Origin: Acanthosepion pharaonis
Taxonomy: Eukaryota > Mollusca > Cephalopoda > Sepiida > Sepiidae
Direction of reading: 5' to 3'
Length of the DNA: 64,000 bases
Assembly: GCA_903632075.3 (NCBI GenBank)
Contig: CAHIKZ030003327.1
Location: 3,816,001 to 3,880,000, forward strand
This document shows positions 1-14,100 of the stretch, in pieces; position 1 is the first letter of the stretch; each line of letters starts with the position of its first letter. Made by a program: the position numbers and the translations under genes. Under the pieces are notes generated by a model. The model was not told the origin of the DNA. It ran no database searches and saw nothing but the letters and a program-made list of their open reading frames with translations.

Positions 1-730
1 GTTTGTAAGCACAGAACCCCAAACGATCATCCTATTTTTCTATCTTTGTAGCAGACCGAGCTGCGCTACCTAAAGCCCCCAACAAAAACCGGTCAGTCTA
101 CTTAAGTATGTGATCTACCTTCTGAGTCCGATCTTCCAGAAGAACAAATATATCTGATCTCTGAGTTGAGAAAATTCTCTGCATTAAAAATTTAAAATAT
201 ACATTAGAATTAGACATATACAGTATAAGAGAAATATTTTGTTTAACATACTAAACAAATAATACCATATGATAAAAAAAAACTAAAAGAAATAATTATT
301 TTAACTAATACCAACACTATTTGTAGACAGTTTGAACATCATTCAGAAATGCAATAAATATGAAAAAAAAATAGGTTTGGTTTCTATAGAAAATCCACCG
401 GAAGCTTTCATTCAGTGTACTCCTTAGATACTACTTTTAAATAAAGTTGCGCATGAAGACAATTTTCTTTTAAGGCAAATCACATATTTAAGAAGAATTA
501 AGCACGTAGATTGCATACTTAAGTAGCACCGAAAGGTCTTACTGTGTTCAAAATTATTTTCGGTAATTTTAAAATACATTCATTACATTTCTCCTGAGCA
601 AGCCGACAGAAAGACCATGTAGCGTCATATTTTGTTGGCTGTTGAGTATGAAGCACAAATTTGTAATGACTTTATATTCTTTTTGACTCGATTGAAATTC
701 CTATTGTATTTTTATTTTTGTTCTCCACAG
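1..730. other. PALD1 intron sequence, left edge
   Basis: AT-rich DNA ending at the acceptor before 731. No coding or repeat structure recognised. Confidence 0.6.
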
Positions 731-907
731 AATAAGTATTTCCTTGTAGCTGACCGTGAAGTGGACATGGATGGCCGGCTGTTGCATGAAGCACATAATG
801 CTCAAGTCTACCAGAAGTTGTCCCACGCACCCGTTTATGGGATAGCCCAACCAAACAAAGATGAACTGAAGAAATTATTAGACTCCTTTCAAATTCCAAA
901 TACAGCA
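731..907 (+). CDS. PALD1: PALD1 exon (first in window), phase 0-0
   Basis: 59 codons between ctccacag and gtaagt. Starts NKYFLVADREVDMDG and contains PVYGIAQPN, the lobe-1 form of the paladin Y/F-G-x-A/G-Q-P motif. It aligns near residue 100 of vertebrate paladin, so earlier coding exons lie left of the window. Confidence 0.92.
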
Positions 908-1096
908 GTAAGTTTTTACGACCTCGTTGCGCAATGTCATGTTTTATTGGGCAAGTCAATGTCTTCAATATTAAATTTGAATGAATCTTACTTTATTCAC
1001 TTTCATTTCTCAATTCAGACAACTTCTTTCGAATATGGCTCTACGGCCGTGAGTTCCTTTTCACTTTACAACCAAACAACAGGAAAATGTATTCAA

Positions 1097-1150
<54 letters not shown>

Positions 1151-4100
1151 AACAATAAAGAAATTAAAAAATTAAAATCTTTAGACACACTGGGTTGTAG
1201 ATTAATATTCTTTCGTTTTTTTTATTATTTCATTTAGATTCCTCGACTAGTTTCGACCCAAATGGCCATCATCGGGAGGAAAAATATTTCTGCTTGCTGT
1301 TAGCACTAAACTACAGAAATGAGTCTTTTGTTGGAGAAAATGAACTTTTGTCTGTAGTTTTCATTTGTTTTTTTATTTTTTATCTTTTTAACATGAATCT
1401 TTTAACATTCCTTGTGTTAGTCAAACAGTCTCTTTTAAGTTGTTATTTGAGATAAGAGCTGGATAGATCCATGCTGCTCTGAATTCTCTGGTCAGTTTGA
1501 CAGTTTTATTGGACCTGGTGAGGGGATGTGTCTCTGTTTAGTGTTTGTGTGTGTGTTATTTGGTTCTTAGGGAGTGAGTGAGTATATGTGTAAGCGTGTG
1601 TATTGCTGTGGGTGTGTGTTATCATTTGGCTCATTAGGGAGTGAGTGAGTATGATGTGTGTAAGTGTGTATATTCGTGTGGGTGTGTGTATAAGTGTGAG
1701 GCCTCAACACCTCCGTAACCATGTCTGTCTTGTGTGGGTAGGTTTTGATTTGTTGAGTTATATGTTAATACTATCTATATTGTTAAATTTATGGTTTAGC
1801 CCGGCTGGAAAGCGTGTTTTTAAATGTTGTATCCACTTATTTTCATGGGACTCTAAAATCTTTCTAATGTTATCTGCTCTGGAATTTTCTATTCTCTCAA
1901 TTATAGTGAATTTGGCATGGGTTTTGAAATCATGTTTTTTCCAGGCGGAAATGTTGTTCTACAGATAATAATTTTTCATGGAGAGTCGGCTTAATTCGAT
2001 TGTGATAATTATTAATTCTGTAGTGAAAGGCCATTCAGATTTTCCCACATATTGTTTCTGGCATAGTGTGCATTCTAGGAGGTAAATTATGTTATGACTT
2101 CTACGTGGTAGATTTTGAAAGTAGATTTAGTGATTGAGCTAGTGAATGAATTCGTGTTACATGGTTGGGAAAATCCTGTTGTTTTTGTTCTTAGTTTATT
2201 ACGGATTACCTTGTCCCCTGAAATGTGGTTACCACCTATGATTTCTTTTAGGTTCTTAGGTCTACGATATGCAAGAAGGCCGGTTTCCTTAAACAGTTTT
2301 TTTTAGGTCTGATTTGAGATGTATTATTTCCCAGCGACGTTTGATTATTTGGGATAGTGGAGGCAGAGTGGGATTGAAAGTGGTTACTAGAGGCATGCGG
2401 CTAGATTTATTTTTAATCTTGTACATTAGGGTGTCTTCTCTAGGTGTGGACATTGCTTTATTTATTTGTTCCCTGATTAGGTGTTGTTTATAGCTACGTG
2501 TTGTGAATTGATGCTCCAGATTTTCAATGTGTTTAATTCTTCATTGTTGGAACATATCCTTCTAAGTGCTTGTGAATAGGGGAGGTTCTCTTTGAGGTGT
2601 TTAGGGTGGGAAGACTTAAAGTGTAGATAGTTGTGGGTGTCGGTGATTTTAGTGTGTAATGTCGTTTGTAGTTTCCTGTTTTCATCTATGTAAATGCGGG
2701 TGTCTAAAAATGTTACTGATGTTGTGGATTTTTCATAGTCAAACTTAATTGAGTCGTGCACTGTGTTTAGGGTCATAAGGAATCGGGTAAGTTTGTCATC
2801 ACTACCCGTGTATACAAAGAATATATCATCGATATATCTTGCATAGAAACGCAGTCGCTACCAATGATTGGATAGATATGGGTCTCCTCAAATTTTCCTA
2901 TGAATATTGTAGCTGCAATGGTGCCCATGGCACAACCTCTTATTTGAAGGTAGTGTGTTCCATTGAAGTTGAAAGTATTCAATGTAAGGACATGCTCCAT
3001 GAGTTTTATGATGACTTCTGTGGGGGGGGGTCTTGTTTTCTTATTTTAGTAAGTGCTTCCTGAAGGGCGGTTAGCCCATGGATGTTTTTAATGTTTGAAT
3101 AGAGTGACCTAACGTCCATAGTCACTAGAATAGCATTCTCTGGTACGGTTTGTATGTGATTAATTTTGTTCAGTAGATCTGTTGTCTGTGATATAGGATT
3201 TTACTTCCTTAGCTAGCGGTTGTATGTAATTGTCTATGTATTTGGAAATTTTTGTCGTGTGGCAGTTGAACGATGAAATAACCGGCCTTCCTGGGTTGTT
3301 GCTTTTGTGTATTTAGGAAGGAGATAGAAACGAGCAGGTGTAATGTTTGTGGGTGTAAGTGCTGTGTGTGTTTCCTTGTCTATTAGATTGTTGCGAAGCA
3401 TTATGTTTAGTGAGCTAGTTAATTCTTTTTGGTATTCTGGAAGGGGATCTCTAGGTATGCTTTTATAGGTTTCTTTGTCGGCTAGCTGTTTGTTGGCCTC
3501 TTTAATGTATTCTTCGATTCCCCAGATCACTGTGGCACCCCCTTTGTTAGCCTGTGTTATGATTAGGTCATCTCTGTGTCAGCGTATCGAGGGCCGTACG
3601 TTCCTCTTCAGTAATATTGTCACGTGGCAGCTTACGTGCTATTGTTTTCTTTGTCATTTGCTACGGCTAGTTCAAATGTCTGTATAGTAATGTCTGTATT
3701 TTGTGGGATGTAGGTAGTGTCCTTCTCTTTTAAAGTCTCAAATATGGAAGGTGTATGATCATTTTCCCCGTAGTGGGCTTTTAACCGTATTCTTCTGAAG
3801 AAGGATTTCAGGTCCTTTGCCAAAGTGTCTTTATCAAACCTTAGGGGACTAGGGCAAAAGCTTAGTCCTTTATTTAATACTCTGAATGTATTGAGTGAAA
3901 ATTTATTGTTGCTCAAATTTATAACTCGTCCGTATGGGTCAAGTTTGAATTTACAAGCATGACGAAGTTCTTTTGTAAAAGCTCGAATCATATCTCCTAT
4001 TAGGGATGCTATACCCCCATCCAGGTGTCCTGGTTGGGAGCTTATTCCGTTTTTTTTTTTTTTTTTTTTTTTTTTAAGGTTGAGTGTGTTGTTAATTGTC

Positions 4101-5102
4101 TACTAGGGGCTAATCTAGCTGGTCTGGGATGTCTAATGGGGTTATGCATTCTGTAGAAGGGCTGCTGTGTTTTGGTTTGTGTATATTTGTACGGCACCCT
4201 AAGGATGTCCGCTTAGGTTAGTGGTTTGCTTTGTGTTTGTTTTGATGTTCTAGCTATCGTTGATGGTGGCGGTGTTGTTATTGTTGGTGGTGGTGCTGGC
4301 GGTTGTTTGTTGGTGTATTTATTTGGTCTGTTTTGTGTTTGCATTGGTTGTGTGGTGGTCAGTGTATTTGCGGTGTGTTGTTGTTTTCTTTTGGGGTATA
4401 GTCATTCACTTTTTTCAGAGTTTGGCTTCATTTCTCTTTTGTTCCTCTGTCTGGAGGAAATATTCCATTTTAATTTTCTTTGTTTTTCAGTTTTTGTTTT
4501 TTTGTAGTTCCCTCACTATTTGGTCTGTGTGAGCTTTTATGACATTCTTTATGTTGGTATTTTTTCCGTGACCGTTTGTTTTTTTATTTTCTCATCGAGC
4601 AGGTTAATTTCTGCTGTTGTTGCCATTATGTTTTCCTGGCAGAACTGCATGGTATCCTGCATGAGTTCCCTGGAGAAGTCTTCTAATTTACGGTACCATG
4701 GTGCTAGAAATGCATCATTGTGGTTACCTATTGAAGGTTCCAAATCAATCCTGAAATTAGTCGGTACTAATTGATCCTTCAGGCATATCCTAATATATTC
4801 CTGGTGTGATTCATACCTGGCTAATTTGTTGGTTGCTCTATTCATACGGATAGCCAATAATTCTGTGTTTATTGGTTCTGTTGGTGTTCTGTCCTCGGCA
4901 TTTAGTTCCGTCCCGTGTCCATTATTCATGATTATATTTTGAACAATAAAGAAATTAAAAAATTAAAATCTTTAGACACACTGGGTTGTAGATTAATATT
5001 CTTTCGTTTTTTTTTTATTATTATTATTCCATTTAGATTCCTCGACTAGTTTCGACCCAAATGGCCATCATCGGGAGGAGAAATATTTCTGCTTGCTGTT
5101 AG

Positions 5103-5167
<65 letters not shown>

Positions 5168-8100
5168 ATGTGTGTGTGTACATACAGAAAACACTTTCAT
5201 CAACGAACTAATGGGTAATCCGTTAAAACCGATTGTCCGTAGATGGGAAGGGATTATTTTTAAGTTATAAAACCGCTAAAATACAACTCGTTCCACTAAG
5301 CCCGCAAATTTTGAAATACATCGCTGACAATTTGGAAGATTTTTCTTGCAGATTTTTTTTATTTTGCCAGGAGATTTTGTCTGTTGCATACAAAGCCCGT
5401 TGATGAGAGAGTGCGTAGATGAGAATTTTGTCTGTTTTGTAAAATGCTTGTTGATATAACGTAATTATTAAATTCATTTTTAAATTATATATTTATAATA
5501 ATTATATAATTTATATAAAATTCATATCAATATTCAACCAAAATGTACCTGTTTAAATTTTATTGGGTTTTTTTTCCAAATTTAATCAATTTATAGTTAA
5601 AATGTTCTTTTTTTTTCTTGTGGGAAGATCATTTTTGTATTTCATGGATACTCTCATAGAAAAAAAATCATTTAAACTTGCGATAACATCCTTTATTTCA
5701 ATGTTGAAACACAAAATCCTGAAAATACCTCTGACAACTATACTGAAAATACAAAATTAATCTTTCCTTAGAAATGCATCAAAAATTTAATTAAAATTGG
5801 AAAAATACGAAAAAAGATTGAACAGACACTTTGTCAGTTCACTTTCATGGAAATGCTTTCGGAAAAGGGATGAATCCAACTCTTCTCTTTTCCCATTTAT
5901 GGGGGAAGTCATAAGGTAAACTGCTCTCTCTAACCTTGGAGGGCAACCAGACTAAGAAGAAAAACGGGTTTTTAAATCATGGCAAAGTCAGCAGGAAACC
6001 ACTCTACTAGCTTTCTTAAGAATGGTGTGCAATTCACAAATAAAAAGAAAAGGAAGTCGTGGAGAGTCCAGATCGCCTACATCCTGAAAGGACAGGTTTA
6101 AGATATATGTGCATATGTAATTATTTACTTTAGTGTGTGTGTGTTATTGACATGTATGTCATTGGTGTATCCTCCTATACTAAATCTTTCATCTTTTCTG
6201 GACAGATTGTAAATGGCAACATTTTTTTTCTCTTCAGATTTTATTGGTCAATTTACGTGAAGAACCAGTTCTGTTTCTTTCCGGAGATGAATTGTCTTCC
6301 AATACAGTTACATTTTCCATTCGGGAGAAGGACAAGTTACAGTCATTCATTGTTCATGGAATCACAGCCAAACATGCCAGCCTGAACGAAATCGCCATTC
6401 GAAAAGAGGTAAAATCAAAATAAGTAATTGTTAATCAACCCAATTAATTCAATCAATTAATTGAATGACAGTTTTTAATCCATTAATCCCAGTGTAATTT
6501 TATTACTTTAAACCTCAAAAGTATTTTATCTTTCCGTTCTGTGTTTATCCATTTGATTCCTAATTTTGATGCTTTTAATCAGCAGATTACTTTTATCCAC
6601 TTAATTATTTTTTTAGACTTTTTATTGAAAATTCCAGGATAATCTCTTAATTTACCCAGAATATTAAAGAAAAAATTTATTTATTACAAATTTCATTTTT
6701 CCTTTTCATCTTTCTTTTGAGTTTTCTTTACAAAAATTCAAAATCTTTTATTTTAAAAGCTGAAAGAAAAATTTCAGAGAAATATCTAAATTCTTAGAGT
6801 TGTTCCCCATCTTTTTGCTTGTCAGCTTTAGGATCTGCGTAAAAAGAAGGAAGACTGGAAACATGCATGCTCTAAATCTGAAGAGGTTAGCTCTCTTTCA
6901 CCTCGAACCAAGATCGGGATAGGATGCTAAAATTAGTGCCTCATGACATAGATGCGCATGTCTTAGACTCTACACCTCACTGACGCTTTGCTTCACCAAC
7001 AGTCTTATGGCTCAATCGCATTGAAACACTAGTTCCTGTACGTTCACTGACGTTAAGCAATGTTGAGCCTGGTCAGTACCTCGATGGGTGAATACCAGCT
7101 GCTGCTTCCTCCAGAATAAACATTTCTATCTCTATTTATTTCACTCTTTCGTTTGTCGGTTTTCTCAATCAACCTAGCACTTTTATTTTTGTTTGTCGAC
7201 ACCAACACTTTCTCAGCTTCAAACGACGACCCCTAATCTAATAGCAATACCTGTTTACGGTTCACTCTTTGGTAATTTTTTTGGAAGACACTTTTGGATA
7301 TACGTAAAAATATACTTATTATTTAATACGAACATTTGTTACAGTGTTAAACAGAAAATATTTTCATCACAACGTAAACAATATCAACAAACAATATGAC
7401 AATTAAATTTCAAATATCTGGAGGACTCCTGGCCCTTGTCTACTACACGTCAGCCATATTGACGTTCAGAATCATTTGAGGTAGTAGATATGTTCAGAAG
7501 TTGTGGATGACAAAAATGTTTGAATTGTCAAAGTTCATTGGTAATCCTTCATAAACATTTTAAGACTGACAGATGAGGCCTCATAAAATTAGAAAGGTTC
7601 CATCAATGCTAAAAGAAAATGAATTCTTGGAATCTGTGGGAGAATTTCCTACTGAACAAAAGGGACTGTTTTACAGTCTTTGTGTAGGTGACTAAAAAAA
7701 AAAATGAAAATGTTGTCTGGTAACTAGAGATCTATTGTCCAGACACACTTCCTCATTGTATTTGTGGTAGGATTTTGATTACTAGAAACTTTGAAATTTT
7801 TATTTTGTTGAGCGTGAGGAGTGAGTCCTTTGGTATTCGGCATAGCAAAAAGTTTGTTAATAATGTAAATATTGGTAGCAGTCTGGAAAAATGTCTGCTA
7901 GTGGTACTTTGATGACAGACCATGATAGCGGTAGTAGTAATCTTAAAAATAGGTCAGTGTCAATCTATTGTATTTTTCTTAGCCTTAAGCAGGACAGAAA
8001 AAGGATTAATTGCTTCTTCACACATTACGCATATCTGGTTTCCACACAGTAGCATCTCTGTTCCTGCTCTCGCCATATTTTCTGCTTTTATCTTAGAGGT

Positions 8101-11100
8101 GTCAGTTTATATTTGTTTTGACTAGGCTCCAAGATTCTGGTAGGAACTTTGGATTTAGCAAACATCAAAACTTTAAATTGTTTTGATTGGCCCAAATTAT
8201 TTTATTTTCCAGCGTTCCTTTTTTTTTTTTTTTTTTTTTTTAACAGAAGTTATACGTGGAGTCTCCCTGATTTTTAGTACTTTTAAGTGAGCTCTGATCT
8301 TGCAAACTTCCGATGTTTTTCGGCTGGATTCAGTCTTCTTTTTTTCTTTTTATTTGATGGCGGCTTTCTCATTATTTAAGAGAAGCATAGAAAGAGAAGT
8401 TCAGAGAGAGATAAAAAAAAAAGAAAAAGGTTTTTTTTTTTTTTTTTTAAAGAAAGCACAAATACCTTATTTTAATTCTTTTTATTTGTTTATATATTTT
8501 AATTTTATCATGACTCACAACATATTTATTGGCCAATGTCGATCATTGTTGATATTAATGTGACATTAATTTCCTCACTGGGTACAGAAAACCTTTTTAC
8601 CATTTTTATTCTTTGGCCTCTATTGGCTTTCATTCTTTTCTTCATTCATTTTGTTCTTTTTCATTCTCTTTTTTACAAATATCTCTTTGGTCTTTTTTTT
8701 TTTTTTTTTTTACATCCATCTCCTTCGTTCATTTTTTTTTTTTTTTTTTTTTACATACATCTCCTTCGTTCATTTTTTTTCATATGTTAACTCTCTTATC
8801 CATTTCTTCATTCATAAACTTCCTCATTATTTTTTCATTCATTTTTCTATTTTTTCTTCATCACTTCTTTATTTTTTCATTCATCATCATCTTTCATTTT
8901 TCATTCATCTCTCACATTCTTTATCTGTTTCCTTTTCTTCATTATCACTTTTCTTCTTTACATTTTTATTCATTCATCATTTCCTTTTCTCATTATCTTT
9001 TTTGTCATGTTCTTTCTTTTCATTACTTCTTTCCTTTCATTTTTTTCCAATCATCTTTTTCCTTTTCATTGATCCATCTCTCTTCCTATTTTGTCCATCG
9101 TCAACAGGTGCTTAACCATGCTGCCATGGAAGAGAGCAGCAAATTCTGCTTCTACAACAGTTTGTCAAATGCCCAAAAAGAACCGCACAAATACAGTATC
9201 TTGTGTGAAGATTTCCTTCTCACCTCAGACGAGATTTATCATCAACTTCAGTTTGAATATCAAAATCTCAAGTAAGGCCAATTTGTTTTCGTTACATCAA
9301 AAACAAAATCTATTCACTTTTCAGATCTTTTTAATTCAATTTTGTTTACTTAAATTTCTTACATGAAGTATTTGACTATTTTTGACTTGTATTTCTTTTA
9401 ATTTATCTTTTTCCCAATTTTGAGATTTTTTTTTTAATTTTATGATTGTTCGTAAGTTACATGGAACAAAATCTTAAGAAAACGCCTATAGTGAGATTTG
9501 AATTTATGTCCCTAATTAATGCAAGTCTGCCTGTACAGATGAATAATCAACATAGACTAACAATTGGAATATCCATTTCTGTACTTTGTTCAGAAGAAAA
9601 TGTTTATTAACAGGCAGCTATTTCTATTTTAAATTTGGCATCCATGTTGATTCCATTTCCCATCTATATTTGACCTATGTCTGATTTTGTGGATTATCTG
9701 CTCAAGGTTGTGGCTTTTGACTGTTTTTTATGTTGTTTTATAAAGTTGACTTATAGCCATATCACGTTTAAACACAGGTTGCTGTATGATCACATTTGTC
9801 AAGCCTGGTCAGTACTTAGATGGGTAACCACTTAGGATTACCAGGTGTAAATCTTGGATGTGCGGGTGGTGTAATGGATAATGACTTGGAATTGTTAACC
9901 AGAGAGAGAGAGAGAGCTGAGTTCCAATTCCAATTTGGTTTGTTATATTCACTTACACACAAAATCTCATGGAAAAGATATTTATCCACCTCTTCAATCC
10001 CCAACTTTGTTTCAATTTGGAAGACTTGTATCAGTAAATCATTATTATCTACGCCCACCTCACAAAAAAAAAAAATTAATAAATTTTAAATATATTTCCT
10101 GGCTTTAAATAACCTGCAAAGGGTTAAGCTGTAGAAAATGGCTCAATCAACCAATTAAGATGAGGATAATAGAAAAAAAATATTGAATATTAAGATCTTA
10201 TCTCAAACCTTGAGAGACAAAAATCTTCATTAGAGGAAAAAAGAACTCCCCCTATCCTGGATATAGGGGATGTTTGTGGGACAATGTAAAATTCTCAGCT
10301 TGGCCAAGCATTAAAGGGAAAAGATTCTTTGTTGGGCCAAGAAATTTTCAGCACCTCTTTATATTAATGCAGTGAAGGAAAGCAATCTGCTTCTTTATCA
10401 ACAAAAGAATTTAACCCTATAAAATAAACTTAAATTTGAATATAGTCATAAGTTTTTTTTTGTTTTAGTTTTTTTTTTTTTTTTTTTTTACCAGACTAAC
10501 AGACAAGCCCAAACACTAAAAATCTTCCTTTCATTTGATTTTGACATTCTGTCCATCCATACAATTCATTAGATTCTGCTGTTTTAACCATCCACATAAT
10601 CATGCTTTATAAATTGTTAGCAAGAAAACAAAGCCAATTCACTTTCAATGTTGATTGTGATGTCTTTCTCTTTTGTAGATGTAAACGGGTTTGTTTGCCA
10701 TTGTATGGAGCACCAACTGAAAAACAATTTGATGATTTCATTGCTATGATGAAAGTAAGTTCTCTCTTCTCTTTGTCTTGCTTGTTATTTGCTATTCATA
10801 TGAATTTGCACAATTATATTAATACTACTATCTGGGCATCTGTCCATATTTCTAAGATGAGGTATTTAACTATTTACATTATTTACATTGTTTGGGCTGT
10901 TGTCCTCATCTTCGTTGTCATATTCACAACGTTTCGGCTGTTGTAGGCTCCGGACTTCTTCAGCTGATTGTAATTTCAATTTATTTTGTCCACCGGGGTA
11001 GATTCTTCTAGTTCCACGTGTCATGCCTCTTCCAGAAGTCTCAGTATCAGTTATCCCCCTTATCACAACTCTCCAAGGTTTTGTTCACCTCTGCTGTAAA

Positions 11101-14100
11101 TAGTGTAAATATCTATCTGGACAGTTTAATGAGCGACAATAGAAAATACAACACCAATTTGAAGGGCACACACCTGGAAATTTGAAGAGCACACATCTGG
11201 CAAAAGTGATAGAAAATAATTTAAAATACAGGAGAGGGACAAATTCCTACGCAATGAAGTAATCTACTCGTATATCAAATTTTTAAATGCAGGACAATTA
11301 CATCACAAAAAAAAAAAAAAAGTTGAATCAAGAGAGACGTTGGGAATAATATGAACAGAGCATGTGAGAAATGAGGAAGTTTTAAGGAAATAGAGAAGAA
11401 CAAAGAAACTTTCATTATCTGTCTTGCTGGTTTATATCACTCTGTCTATCAACCTATCTATTAATCTTGTTTGTATCTGCAATAGAATTTTCGGTCTGTT
11501 TCTGCTGTGCTATGAATATGTCTATAACAAAACACGATATCCTTTCCACTTTCAATATCAATTGTCACATACTTTCAAGTTTTCCCTAATAACAAAACAT
11601 TTTCCAGATATTTACATTTTTTTTTAATTATGTGTTGCGGATTTGAATCGACCCACAACAAAGAAAAAGTTGTTTAAATATAAAATAATTTTATCTTCGT
11701 GTTTGTTTTTTGGTTTTGTTTTTTGGTTATTTTGGGGGTTTTTTTTCAACTAAATTTTTCTTAGTGTATGAGAGTTAAAGTTCTTGTTTGTTGAGATAAA
11801 AAGGAAAATTTGATTTCTTTGCTTGTAAGTGTGAAAAAGAAGAGGCAATGGAGAGAGTGAGGAGGAAGAGTAAGTGTCACGTAGATTGGTAAAGGAGAAT
11901 GTAATTGTCACATAGCTTGGTGAGGAAGACGGTTGAATGAATAAAGGAATGTTCTTTTAAACCACATCGATGTGAAACTGTTACAATCTGTATCTCCTTA
12001 CTGGCCTGTCTGGTCTAGAAACTTTGCTCATATAACCTTCAAAGGGATCACAAAAAAAATTTGAAAAATGTTAAATACTTATTTCCAAAGTCTTGAATAA
12101 CTGAAGGATACACAAATCCTGTAACTTAAAAGCCATTTTTCTGTCTGTTGGTGTTTTGACCGTCTTGTATTATCGTCTTTGCTCCACATCTGAATGAAAG
12201 AAATTGATGTGAAATTGATATTTCTTTTATAAATTTCCTTGAATTTGTCTTCTTTTTTTTTTTCCTAGGGAGATATTTATGATGGAAAGTCTAAAATGCA
12301 GATGCACACTATTTTTATTTGTCACAATGGCCGTGAACGAAGTACATTGGCGATGATTATGAGTGGCCTGATGTATGGGCACATTTTTGGATTTCCACAC
12401 GAAGTCAGGTAGGCAATTAGAGGAAAAATCTGTCAATTTAACAAAAAATGACAGTTTTTCTCTTGACCAGTAGCTCTCAGTAATTTCATTGTTTTAAGAC
12501 TATTTTTAACATTTTTAATAAAACCCAATGGAACTGGATTTATAAATTTCCTTTTTCCTCTAGAATTGACAACACAAGTATTAAACTTTATTCTTGCAAA
12601 TAAACAGCCTAATAAAATTTTTAACATTTTTCATGTTTATTCTCGGAAAAAAATATAAATCCAGATGCTCGCAAACTATATTAATGAATTTATGTGACAA
12701 GAGCAAATGATGAAAATGCCAGGAAAATACTTTTTTTTAAAATTTATAATTACAATTATTTGTAGCTACATGTTTATTTAAATTTTCTTGTTCACATTTT
12801 TTATAAATTTATGTATGAAACAAAACATTGTTTTCACAGTTATTTCTTTAAAATGGTAAATAATAAACATTGCAGAGTCTGTCTAATGTAAATAGTCCGA
12901 CTAATGTAAATACTGTAAATAAACATTGCAGTTAACATATTTTTATAATCGTGGAAATATAAAATTATGCTTGTAAATAAAGAATCTAATAAATAGTGTT
13001 TAACATCTTTGTTGTCACATCATGAGAAAAAAGTGAATGCATGAATCCAATTTGTTTGGGCTTTATTAAAATTCTAAAAATAGGTTTTTAAATTAACAAA
13101 AAATACCAAGGGACTATAGAGCAACAGTCAGGAGAAAAACTGTTGAATAACAAAAATATAATTTTTTTTTTTTTTTTTTTTTTATAAAAAATCTTTCCTA
13201 AAAATTTCTTTTGTAGACATTCCACAAATTAACAAAAAAAAGCATAATTTTCTTATTTCATCCTTTTTAATGAAAAACAAATGAAAAATATGTCATTTTC
13301 ATTTGAAACACAACTTGTTATATCAGACTGCATTCAATTTACTTTTCAAAAAATAATGATATAATCTACTTTTTTAAACATAATTCTTTTTTTTACCCCC
13401 ACCAGTAGTAGGTGTAAAAAAAAATGTTTCATGTGAGTTGAAACCTTGGGACAACACAACAGGAATTTGGGCCAATTTATCCAAACATAATCACATTGTA
13501 AAATGATATTTTTCACAAGCAAAAAAGTCATTAAATTTAATACATACAAAATGTCTATTTTTAGCACACACACACACACACACACACACTTATATATCTA
13601 TGTTTGTGTGAACTGTAATGTGTGTGTGTGTGTGTCTGTGTGCGTGGCATCCCAAGGAAGATGCAGGGAAGAATTTATTTATCCTTCCACTACAAACAAA
13701 CACCAACCTACACAATCATAAATAAATCCAAAATTTAAAAATTAATCAGTTAGACAAAGGACGTGAAAACCAGGGTCACAAACTCACATCAATGCAACTA
13801 AATATATATATATAATATATAATATATATATATGAGGAAACTTTCAAGGATTCTCTCCCTTCCACATCAAATATCCTCCAATCAACATATGAACACTACC
13901 AGAAACAAAGATGCCCACTAGACACACACATTATCACCCAAGACCAACTAGAAATATGATACACTCGATCATCTTTGGAAACTTCACACATAGACACTGC
14001 CAGACTGATACAAAAATGCCCACGAGAATCTAGACATGCGAATACAAACACCATAAGACACACAAACACCAGAAGACACACAAACACAAGACACACAAAC

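Larger units (their letters stand above)
1149..5103 (-). mobile_element. Penelope-like retroelement PLE-1, full length but decayed
   Basis: Coding debris on the - strand runs from an ATG at 4929 to a stop at 1758 and needs several frameshifts to read through. In order: an N-terminal helical region (4929-4549), a polymerase palm with the LQIRGCAMGT box (about 2925) and YIDD (about 2840-2825), the thumb with HPKHLKENLPYSQALRRIC (about 2600), then a GIY-YIG-type nuclease containing IIYLLECTLC and QYVGK (about 2100-2030). RT followed by GIY-YIG is the Penelope plan. Direct terminal repeats flank it at 1149-1303 and 4938-5103, with (TA)n outside both. It sits wholly inside PALD1 intron 1, antisense to the gene. 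Confidence 0.9.

Noticed and set aside
7001..7110. Functional 5S rRNA gene
   Set aside because: Missing about nine bases in a conserved stem and diverged in loop sequences; no tandem array.
8536..9366. Overlapping Phe-rich frames before exon 9108-9271
   Set aside because: T/C low-complexity intron sequence; only 9108-9271 is supported by splice borders and paladin similarity.
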